The translations under genes were made by a program, and so were the position numbers. Under the pieces are notes generated by a model that was given only the letters and a program-made list of their open reading frames with translations, made no database searches and was not told where the DNA came from. Shown here in pieces: positions 55,861 through 64,000 of a DNA stretch of 64,000 bases. The first letter of the stretch is position 1. Every line of letters starts with the position of its first letter. Origin of the DNA: Argyresthia goedartella (Eukaryota; Arthropoda; Insecta; Lepidoptera; Argyresthiidae); NCBI GenBank assembly GCA_949825045.1, contig OX463818.1, forward strand, positions 23,700,906 to 23,764,905, given 5' to 3'.

Positions 55861-56017
55861 GGCACGAGTCAAGGCGGGACGGTCAAAGGTGACTTTAGCA
55901 AAAGAAATAAGCCTACCTTATTTTTTACGCAAGCCGCGGCTTTCTTTGAGTGAGTGTCGGCGTTCTTTGAAAAGAGCCGGCACGTGGCAAGGCGGCGCGA
56001 TCAAAGGTGTCGCTAAC
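55861..56017. repeat. direct repeat, ~118 bp apart
   Basis: GGCACGAGTCAAGGCGGGAC...CAAAGGTG and GGCACGTGGCAAGGCGGCGC...CAAAGGTG in the same orientation. Confidence 0.55.
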
Positions 56018-56029
56018 AAAATGAACATA

Positions 56030-56237
56030 AACATTTACATACAGGTAAGTACATACATTGCTTCTGGCCCCACACTGGGATACCCTGTGACGTGGGAACC
56101 AGAAACAGCGGCGTCACACGCATATAAACACCCAAGACCTGGGGTTTTTTTCTTCTTGAACCCCAGCCGGGGGATCGAACCCGGGACCTCTCGCATGGTA
56201 GGCAGAGCCACAACCGCTGCACCACAGAGGTCGTCGA
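56030..56237 (-). mobile_element. SINE family D, full length
   Basis: Minus copy, B box GGGTTCGATCCCCCGG with one extra C, head ending GACGACCTCTGTGGTGCAGC. Confidence 0.9.
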
Positions 56238-56250
56238 ACAAACTAACTCT

Positions 56251-56513
56251 ACAAGGTGACATTTAATTAGCTGACCATATTTTTGGGAATGAAAGTACTC
56301 GTCGTTATGAACAACTTTCCCTAGGAAACATATGGTCGCAAACGAAAAAAAAAAGTGGTTCTCCCATACTAACTTGTGTTCAGCTGATCGGGTCAATGTA
56401 CTGAGGGACATTTTTTTTCCATTTGCCATCATATGTTTCCTGGGCAAAGTTGTTCATAAGGATGCATACTATCATTCCCCAAAATATGGTCAGCTAATTA
56501 AATGTCACCTTGT
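56251..56513. mobile_element. MITE family M, copy 1
   Basis: Perfectly paired ends ACAAGGTGACATTTAATTAG and CTAATTAAATGTCACCTTGT, followed by inner inverted GACCATATTTT and GGAAACATATGG blocks. 263 bp. Confidence 0.85.
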
Positions 56514-56517
56514 ATAA

Positions 56518-57010
56518 TGTTATGTATTGAGAAGTTAAACTTTTCGGACTTTGTAGAATGATCGTACTGGATCAGTTCTGCTCTGCCTGTCAACTAGCCC
56601 AACCTTACTTGCCCTATTTTCCAACTGTAAACAAACTTTGTCTGCATTAGTACTAAATTACTATGTATTCAGCCAATACTTGCATTGAATCATCCAATCA
56701 CGTTAGCTACTGCGCTCGTGTCCTGTCCATTGCAACATGTCGTGCGTCTGCCCATCCCATATACGTCACATAACGAGGCAAGGCTACCAACATTATTGGC
56801 CATATCATCTTCAGATGTGTATCCGCTGTTGCGTATTCTGACCAAGTTTCATTTGTATATTGATAGAGGATCTTTAGTAAGGAATACGGAATACATACAC
56901 TGAAGAAATACTTACTTACAGCAAGAGATAGCTCTTTAAATATTTATAAAGATCACAGGATGCGGTGCCTGCGACAATATTAGAGTTGTTGTGATTTACT
57001 CATTTGTATT
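56518..57010. other. no recognisable gene
   Basis: No exon or repeat recognised. Confidence 0.4.
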
Positions 57011-57014
57011 AGTA

Positions 57015-57188
57015 TATATGTCACCGGAAAATAATACGATCCGCAAGTTTATAAATTTCCTAATTTTTTTTCCGCAAGTTTATAAATAACCTAACCTAAC
57101 CTAACATAACCTAACCTAACCTAACCTAGCCTAATATAATCTAGAAATTTATAAACTTGCGGATCGTATTATTTTCCGGTGACATATA
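57015..57188. mobile_element. MITE with 44-bp perfect arms around CCTAA repeats
   Basis: Arms 57015-57058 and 57145-57188 are exactly complementary (inward TATATGTCACCGGAAAATAA...). The centre repeats part of the arm (CCGCAAGTTTATAAAT) and then about nine CCTAA-type units at 57090-57134, the complement of the insect telomere repeat TTAGG. Confidence 0.9.
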
Positions 57189-57213
57189 CATATAGTGTCA
57201 CAGTAAGATTGTC

Positions 57214-57335
57214 AAAACCGTTAGTTGATAACTAACGTTTCTTTTCTCGATAGTTGGTCAACTATCGACAGATAGAAAACTGTAGCGTACTGCTTACTAT
57301 ATGACGCGTTAGTTGATAAACTAACGGTTAAAACC
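57214..57335. repeat. cluster of three short hairpins
   Basis: CGTTAGTT-GAT-AACTAACG at 57219-57237, CGATAGTTG-GT-CAACTATCG at 57248-57267, CGTTAGTTGATAAACTAACG at 57307-57326. The outer two are also inverted relative to each other. Confidence 0.8.
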
Positions 57336-57369
57336 GTTAAATAGTAAACTAGTTTAAATTTTAATTGCA

Positions 57370-57490
57370 AACGAAATACCAGGGCAAACACTGCGGCAGC
57401 TAAGGTAAGACTAGAGGGGGCTCCTCTGCGCTCGCCCCCGAATAGTCTTCGTGTTAGGGTGACATGTAAGAACAAAATAAACGTAAATTC
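57370..57490. repeat. family F scrap
   Basis: AAATACCAGGGCAAACACTGCGG and TCTTCGTGTTAGGGTGACAT. Confidence 0.55.
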
Positions 57491-57499
57491 TAAACTTTG

Positions 57500-58125
57500 T
57501 CGGTCTGGTCAAGTAAGCGAATGCTACTTGTCTATACCCTACCCTTATTGCTCAAATAAAGAAGTAGGAAGTGTCACTCACGTACGAATCTGACAAGCTA
57601 TAGATCAATTATTAGGATACTTTTTATCCGACTGCACCAGAAGGGTAACGTTATCTCGTTAAATGATAATTCCTAGGAACAGATGAGGTTGCGTGCATCA
57701 GCTAGTAGTTCATAAGTCAGAGAGTTCAATGCCATCGACTAATTATTATTGTCCGAGTTCAGTATTGACCTTGAGACTTCAGATTGAGACCAGGAGGGTT
57801 ACCACAACCTTTTAACGATTCAGATCAGGTTCAAAACAAGAACATCACCATGGCAGCCATTTCCATTACAATGCGCCATAATGGCCGTTATTCACATAGA
57901 TATAAGAGTTGTTTTAAGATAGTCATGGTTATTTTGCGGATCATTTTAGGTTCCTACACTGAATCGGCATAAGATGTTGTGGTAACCCTGACGATTTGTT
58001 ATTATTGAATTTATGACTCGATTTTGTATGGAGTTATTAGTCTTTGTTTCCTACAGTCGCCACATGTAAACATAATGCATGGACTCGGTCTTACTTACTA
58101 TGGGTACGAAAAAAAACTGCTGTCA
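57500..58125. other. no recognisable gene
   Basis: 57620-57660 (ACTTTTTATCCGACTGCACC) is inverted relative to 62205-62230, a short shared repeat. Otherwise unassigned. Confidence 0.4.
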
Positions 58126-58129
58126 ATGG

Positions 58130-58205
58130 CATGTTTACACACAAAAATGTATGGCGTTTGACGTTTGTGTTATTTTTTTGTAGTAAGACGGGAAGAGGCC
58201 CGATT
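58130..58205 (+). repeat. repeat family G
   Basis: ACAAAAATGTATGGCGTTTG, ACGTTTGTG, TTGTAGTAAGACGG. Confidence 0.5.
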
Positions 58206-58254
58206 TTGTGCGACCATATTTTGCTATCGCGTAGCAAGGTATTAACTGTGGCAA

Positions 58255-58355
58255 TGGGCTAGGCTCTAGTGACGCATGTCTGTTGAATAACTGGCTAAAC
58301 GTGGACTCAACTGTGCTACTGCCACCCCGTATGGGAAAAGGCGTGACGCTGTGTT
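58255..58355 (+). repeat. repeat family E
   Basis: ATAACTGGCTAAACGTGG, GCTACTGCCACCCCGTATGG, GGCGTGACGCTGTG. Confidence 0.7.
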
Positions 58356-58766
58356 GGTTTCCACTTACAACTAGGGCCAAAATCCTGACCCCGATCTGTT
58401 CTTCTATCAAATGTGAAGTATGTGTGAGGTCCAATTTGATAGAGTGGAGTGAACTTACTTTGTGTCAGACCTCAGAGCCTCCATTCCATATATCAGCAGT
58501 TGGCTATGAATACAAGACGAATCTTGAAGGGCAACTAAACGAAAGATTCATTATTTTATCAGCAAACCTCAAGAGTCCTCAGAATAACATACTTAAGTTT
58601 ATCCTCAAATTCACCCCTAAGTAATTCCCAAAAGGAATTATTTGAAAATACAATCTCGAAATATCACAATTATAATTCTATCCGATTTAAGCCGAATTGT
58701 CTGGGCAGTCTTAAAATAAGCCGCTGTCAGTTATTATTCTCCAACAGCATTATTCTCCAAGTGTTG

Positions 58767-59015
58767 CAAAACGTCGTTTTGATATTAATCTGGTGGGGAC
58801 AGTGTCATGTTTCTAACGGAGAATCTGCCCTACGTCACTAACTCCATCACAAAACGTCGTTTTGATATTAATCTGGTGGGGACAGTGTCGTGTTTCTAAC
58901 GGAGAATCTGCCCTACGTCACTAACTCCATCACAAAACGTCGTTTTGATATTAATCTGGTGGGGACAGTGTCGTGTTTCTAACGGAGAATCTGCCCTACG
59001 TCACTAACTCCATCT
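58767..59015. repeat. 83-bp tandem repeat, 3 units
   Basis: Units start at 58767, 58850 and 58933 (CAAAACGTCGTTTTGATATT), nearly identical. Each opens with the palindrome AAAACGTCGTTTT-like core. Confidence 0.95.
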
Positions 59016-59377
59016 CAAAATCGAGAGTTCCCAAATTGACGTTTTTTGTATAAAAAAACGGTCACCTTTCCACAATTTTCAGTCGATTTGACCTGGACAA
59101 TAATTGGCACGAAAACTGGCTGAATCTTGTTGTGAATGACCTTTTTTTGTGTGTGTTGTAAATTGTAAAATTTGAAGCTTCGCCATACATATTTATTGAC
59201 CGCCATACTTGTAGAATACCGCCTCTAGACTCTTCCAAATGCTGAGCGGAGCGGGCCAAGACAAAGGCGGAATAAGGCTGATAACAGACGAGGACAGGGG
59301 CCTAGATTGGTTGATTTTAGGGTCAAAAGCCTGTCTATATAAAACCCCTGTTGAGTGGCCTCCTCATGTATAAGTAG

Positions 59378-59487
59378 CGGCACGAAACTCTAGCGCTGAC
59401 CTTGGCTAAAAATGAGGGAGGGAAATACAGAAATGAACGCGAACGAAAAAGACGCACCGCCAAGGTCAGCGCTAAAGTTACGTGCCG
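59378..59487. repeat. 29-bp-arm hairpin
   Basis: CGGCACGAAACTCTAGCGCT.. (59378-59406) pairs with ..AGCGCTAAAGTTACGTGCCG (59459-59487), imperfectly. Confidence 0.7.
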
Positions 59488-59724
59488 TACCTTATATAAG
59501 TCGCGCAACGAATTAAGAGCGCTGCGCGACGTTGGCGGGAGTCACTGCGCAAATGTACAGGTATTGAAAAGTGTCTACTCCGCATTCAAGGCCACCGCTC
59601 ATAACCTGTGGCGTGACGTATAAACGCCATTCAATTCTTCCCGCGTCCATTGTTTTCCTGCTAACCTCTCTATATTAGCGGACATACGCTATATATGTCA
59701 CCACTCGGTACTGATCTGTGGCTC

Positions 59725-59850
59725 AAGCAGGAATAATTACCAGAGTGAAAAAGTGTTCGAGGTCAGAAACAATGAACCTTATGTCATTGTACATAAGAAA
59801 CACTGGCAGTTCGATTCGCATAATTTTTCGTCACGTAATTATTCCTGCTT
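59725..59850. repeat. 15-bp inverted repeat, possible small MITE
   Basis: AAGCAGGAATAATTA (59725-59739) and TAATTATTCCTGCTT (59836-59850). Confidence 0.6.
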
Positions 59851-59884
59851 CCTACACTGATCTAAAGAATATCCGTGTTATCAC

Positions 59885-59990
59885 AAAAAATAGTAAACAG
59901 CGTTTAACCTCAAAACTAACCACAAATCCCATACGTTTTTGTTTTTAAACAAGTTTTCAACAGTAGTTTATTTTTTGTGGTAAGGCGATA
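59885..59990 (+). repeat. repeat family G
   Basis: TTTAACCTCAAAACTAACCA, GTTTTTGTTTTTAAACAAG and TTTGTGGTAAGGCG. Confidence 0.65.
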
Positions 59991-59999
59991 GGTGTCTAA

Positions 60000-61735
60000 T
60001 ATTATCCAAGCATCACATTGTTATTTGTCTAGTTGCATGCGCTGGCGACGATATATGTACTATGTTTGTTGACGGAATTTTGAAATCTCAACGCGACTTC
60101 CCTGGCTCCACTTCGTCAGATCTTATCAGGGTGTCTGCCAGCTACAGTGATTCCTCTTTAATTGATTTTCAGTAGAAAATAAAAAAGTGAACAATGCGAC
60201 TTATGTCGATCACGACTTTCACTCGGCGTGTTGTCTTGTCACTTTGTTAGTTGGTTTTAAAATTTTGCGCATTTATTTATTAACCTACAGGCAATATTAA
60301 GTTTTGTTCCCAATACCTAGTGAAACTTACTTCAAATGACAATCACATGATGTCCAAGATACAAACATGTAGAAGAAGATGTGGTATATTGAATGCGGTT
60401 GTCTTTTTATTTTGAATGTTGTTTGAATTTACACACAAAAACATCTGCATATTTGACCGCGCGAGTTTCTTATTTATACTATGGCGCGAGCGCGAAGCGC
60501 GTCGAAGCGTGCTCTTTTAGCTTGGGCAAAAATGCTTTCGTATGTCTGTTCAGATTTCCAGCTGTTCTCCGATCCTCGAGCAGGTTCAAGCATGATATTG
60601 ATTCGATTCAGTTTTTGGAAAATTTTCATTATTGCGTAGCTATGAGGTTACAAAGTTATTGGTGCGGCTACTTTCATACTCCATGTCCGTAACCAGGTGC
60701 ATCCGCAAGTTTGTGTGTGGTATTGAAAAAAAAATGCAGCCGGGTTATTTGTTTTAATAATAATTCCACTTGCTTAACCGATAATTTTCAAGAAAGGTAG
60801 AAAATAATGAAAAATTAACGGAAATTTCCTGTCTCGCTCGCGAGATTTACACTCTACAGCTCACAAGGCCCCTAGCATACTTTTGGTTAACCAGGTCACA
60901 GTAGATGAAAGTCTGGCTGATATTAGTGTGAAAGATAAATATAATTTTCTGTAAATTTATGCTGCGTTAAATTGCAATAGATACATCCTTGTTTATCTTA
61001 TTTACCTACTTTAACTTACGAGTAATAAGTATAAAACCTAAATGGCGCTGTTCCACAGCACAATGCAAGCGAGTGAGTACATCATTATTGTGAATATTCT
61101 GCCCTGCGGCTACGACGTGTATGAATAAGACATATTTTGTAACGTTATTACAAAAACTTTCCGCAGCACAGCCGACATCAAGGAATTTGATTCGATTATT
61201 CGAATGCTGCTCACATTAAGTTGTGCTTGAATGACATACTGTGCCGCTGTCATTTCCCGAGCGAGAGACAGTGACGGCTTGACTTTGAGTGCCCGTTAAA
61301 ACTTGAGTTGCCGGCTTTGTAAGCGGGGGCCTAACCCCCAGTTTCTGAAAGAGTAGTCAAATGATAGTGGCGGCATGTTATTGGCTGAAATGAGCTTTAC
61401 AAAAGTTTAACAAGCTGCCGCGGCTAATTTTCCTTCTGGATGTGTCGTCGAATGTACCTGTAGTTTTGAAAGAGTCCCTCACATTTCGCCAGTGACTTGG
61501 TGCTCAAACTTCTCGTCAACTTGCACTCAAATTAACATGTTGCGCCACTAGCCAGGCCATTAGTGCGTTCTTGTGAATGCAACACTAAAATTAAGGTATG
61601 TATTTGCTAAAATAAATGTTAGCTGATGGAGCACGGCGCAGGACAACGGATTGTTGCTCACAATTCAAATAAAGATAGCTAATACACGCCTCATATAAAA
61701 TTTGAAGTAATAAAAAAATTGTAGATACTCATTAT
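60000..61735. other. no recognisable gene
   Basis: 60475-60520 has GGCGCGAGCGCGAAGCGCG, a short self-complementary GC patch. 61325-61400 shares CCCCCAGTTTCTGAAA with 19176. No exon supported. Confidence 0.4.
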
Positions 61736-61740
61736 GGTGG

Positions 61741-61995
61741 GTGACATTTAATTAGCCGACCATATTTTAGGAAATGATAGTACCCGTCATTATGAACTTT
61801 CCCCGAGAAACATATGGTCGCAAACGAAAAAAAAAATTGCGTACCCCATAATTTGATTTGTTATCAGCTGATCGGGTCAATGTACCGAGGGACAAAAATA
61901 TTTTTTCATATGCGACCATATGTTTCTTGGGGAAAGTTATTCATAATGATGAGTACTATCATTCCCCAAAGTATGGTCAGCTAATTAAATATCAC
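61741..61995. mobile_element. MITE family M, copy 2
   Basis: Same element as 56251-56513, with a few small indels: GTGACATTTAATTAGCCGAC to GGTCAGCTAATTAAATATCAC. Confidence 0.85.
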
Positions 61996-61999
61996 GTTC

Positions 62000-62555
62000 G
62001 AGAGATCGATATATGTAGCTTAGCTTAGGTACTCAACAAAAATACAGCAACATAAAATTTCACATACTACAAGATCTATTTTGATATTGTCAGGACAATA
62101 CGGTGAATATATAGTAAATAACGCTTAAAAGTATTATCATTATACTAGCTGGTGCCCTTAACTTCACCTGCATGTCCCTATGAAGTATCATTTAAGTTAC
62201 CGTCCTTCTGGTGCAGTCGGATAAAAAGTATCATATATGTTAATCTAGCTCATAATCTATCTCCGTGCTAAATTTCATTCAAATCCCTCCAGCCTTTTCA
62301 GTGTGATTGAGGCACAAACACACAAACATCCAATCTTCTAAACATCGCTATTTACACATTTATAATATTACTTGGATTATATTGTTATTATATTACACAC
62401 CTTTGGCAATACCCGATTTGGTGCAAGCGATAACGGGCCATCTATACTTTAGCAGCCACTGCAGTGTGGATCCCGTTGGAACTCCTGAATAATCTTGTCC
62501 GTATAGAGACAATTCGTTCACGCAAGATAGCATAGTCGTCTATGCTTGCTTCAAG
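62000..62555. other. no gene; repeat scrap
   Basis: 62205-62335 ends GTGATTGAGGCACAAACACA, wording typical of widespread insect repeats. Confidence 0.4.
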
Positions 62556-62559
62556 GAAC

Positions 62560-62605
62560 ATTGCCCGGTTTCTGAAGCGCCTCAAGCGCTACAGAAACCG
62601 GCAAT
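62560..62605. repeat. hairpin
   Basis: ATTGCCCGGTTTCTG and CAGAAACCGGCAAT pair with one bulge. The inner AGCGC/GCGCT also pairs. Confidence 0.75.
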
Positions 62606-62734
62606 CCCAACAACATCATCAGCGCTTTTTATATTGGACGCGCAGGGCGTTTGAAGGCCCTCTGCGTTCATCTGACCCACAGGCTGCTGGTGTAGAAGGT
62701 CTAGCAAGCTGCTCTGAGTAGAGTTAGTTTGACA

Positions 62735-62935
62735 GATCCTGTAGACCTAGCAAACTCACTATTATGGGCACGCGTTAGTGTAGAGATAGTCCGACCCGAC
62801 TGCTACTGCGAACCAGGACCGCTACCATGGTACGCTAACCACAGTGAGTAAGTATTGCTAACCCAATCATGAACGTACAGTGGTAGACAGGAGTCGTTGA
62901 CCGGTATTGCAACGCTAACGCATACGCGTGGCATT
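62735..62935 (-). repeat. dispersed repeat family K, copy 2
   Basis: Reverse partner of 7955-8185 (blocks listed there). Confidence 0.65.
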
Positions 62936-62964
62936 AAACAAAAGAATTTAATTGAAGCAACAGA

Positions 62965-63020
62965 AATAATACTGTCTCACTTGTACACTAAACACAGGTA
63001 GTGTGCAAGTGAGATTATTA
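62965..63020. repeat. hairpin
   Basis: AATAAT.CTGTCTCACTTGTACACT pairs with AGTGTGCAAGTGAGATTATT around AAACACAGGT. Confidence 0.7.
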
Positions 63021-63024
63021 AATT

Positions 63025-64000
63025 TGTTTCGTTCGATTCCTTATTTAAATGGCACACGTTAAAGCGTATGATTTATGAATCGCTTTGTATCCTATGTGGA
63101 AATTACAACACTACATCAAAATGCAAACCGTATACCATAAAGAAATTAATATAATTTGATATTGTTTTGGTATATGTATTGATTTGCGACAATTTTAGTG
63201 TACGTGGTAAAGATATCTCGAATTTTAGCATTATGCTTACATGGTTTCTGATTAGTTCTGATCATTCGGATTCGTTCACTGACTCTTTGTTTACAAACAA
63301 CTATGTTATGTCTGCTTATGGGTTTATTTGTAAAAATACAGTTTTCGATTGTACATTTTAATTCATTCATTCATTGGCGTTATTTTGTTCATCAAATCGA
63401 AATTATTGTAAAGGTGTTATGAAGAAAGTGCAATCTTATCGGGAATTGAGGATCACCCGCTTTTCTCTCCCAGTCTCTGTGCTCTGATCGAAACCGTCTC
63501 ATAGTAAAAGTTGTTCAAAATTAAGTCCATAACAACCCCTTAAACTACAAAAATATGATTACACTTTTCTGTTACCTTTGACTTTACATGAAAAATACTA
63601 TATCTAGAGAAAAATTTAGCGAAAAGCCGATGTTAATTAAATATGAAAAAGAGTGAAGCACTCTTCAGTAACGTATAAACAAACGTGTTCTATTGTATCT
63701 CCTATGGCGTATGCAACACAGATGTAATTCCTGTGACAGGCACCGGTGGCAGGGTAACTTTGCAAAAGTTGCTCTTTTTTCGCTTATATGTAGTATAAAA
63801 ATAAGGTTAAGTGGTTTCTACTCGTGTTTTTCCGGTTGGAAAAGCGTTGATAATTCTGTCTTTGTTACCCCTTTATGAGAAATGGCGTGACAATTTACTT
63901 TGTGCTTTCTGGATCCAAATTCTATAGTGTGAGTCTTTAAAAAGTACAAATATCGAACAGCGTTGAATTGGATACAATTTTATCGACAAAAGAAATATTT
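63025..64000. other. no gene seen
   Basis: 63840-63890 is a weak family E match (TTATGAGAAATGGCGTGACA). Otherwise unassigned AT-rich sequence. Confidence 0.4.

Noticed and set aside
57090..57134. True chromosome end
   Set aside because: The CCTAA tract is short, imperfect and enclosed by MITE arms, with ordinary sequence on both sides.
1..64000. Bacterial-style operon, CRISPR array or defence system
   Set aside because: No clustered same-strand genes, no direct-repeat/spacer array, and pervasive eukaryotic transposons. The tandem arrays seen lack unique spacers.

Overview
The window looks like insect nuclear DNA, most probably from a butterfly or moth (Lepidoptera). It is AT-rich and dense with intron-like and intergenic sequence. 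The repeats are of kinds common in lepidopteran genomes: several tRNA-headed SINE families, 5'-truncated non-LTR retrotransposon tails ending in short microsatellites, Tc1/mariner-superfamily DNA transposons, many foldback MITEs, and a CCTAA (TTAGG-type) telomere-like tract. There are no operons, bacterial genes or CRISPR arrays. The organism call rests on recognising repeat families from memory, not on a search.

Host genes are sparse. The best supported one lies on the minus strand. Three short GC-rich exons (20175-20067, 19405-19270, 11070-10941) have canonical splice sites, agree in phase at both junctions, and give a continuous 122-residue reading frame from an ATG in the first. A 60-bp exon-like segment at 32917-32858 could be its 5' UTR exon. 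The gene runs out of the window on its 3' side. The protein has a basic stretch followed by an S-H-D-S-V-F motif and an acidic, Ser-rich segment. A distant relation to the vertebrate CRACD/KIAA1211 family is possible but unproven. Two of its exons have decayed partial duplicates in the adjacent intron. A second candidate is a first exon at 27207-27405 (+), whose peptide resembles the N-terminal part of Crypton-type tyrosine-recombinase-like proteins. A weaker exon candidate lies at 53124-53217 (-).

The rest is mobile DNA. A mariner-type element (13575-15875) carries a DD37D transposase broken by one stop, about 145-bp inverted repeats and a duplicated right end. A second Tc1/mariner-superfamily element (35570-38341) sits between TA dinucleotides, has about 400-bp inverted repeats, and carries a D..D41..D transposase with a DUF4817-like N-terminus and one internal stop. 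A 5'-truncated non-LTR element (33446-34525, -) keeps a 287-residue open RT segment. Many older LINE tails are recognisable at 1.0, 6.2-6.8, 9.2-9.7, 12.1-13.3, 17.7-19.0, 20.8-21.3, 39.7-40.4, 42.5-42.9 and 44.2-44.8 kb.

Four tRNA-like SINE families (called A-D here) recur more than 25 times, several nested in each other or in LINEs. At least ten inverted-repeat MITEs are visible, including a pair of copies at 56.25 and 61.74 kb, a tandem foldback pair at 41.6-42.5 kb, and one with 44-bp perfect arms around CCTAA repeats at 57.0 kb. Tandem repeats include a 30-bp x 8 minisatellite (25.15 kb), an 83-bp x 3 array (58.77 kb) and a 410-bp near-identical duplication (45.13 kb).

The genes do not work together as a system. 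The picture is of one or two host genes with long introns colonised by successive waves of transposons. All similarity statements come from reading, not from searches. Element limits are approximate unless terminal repeats are described.
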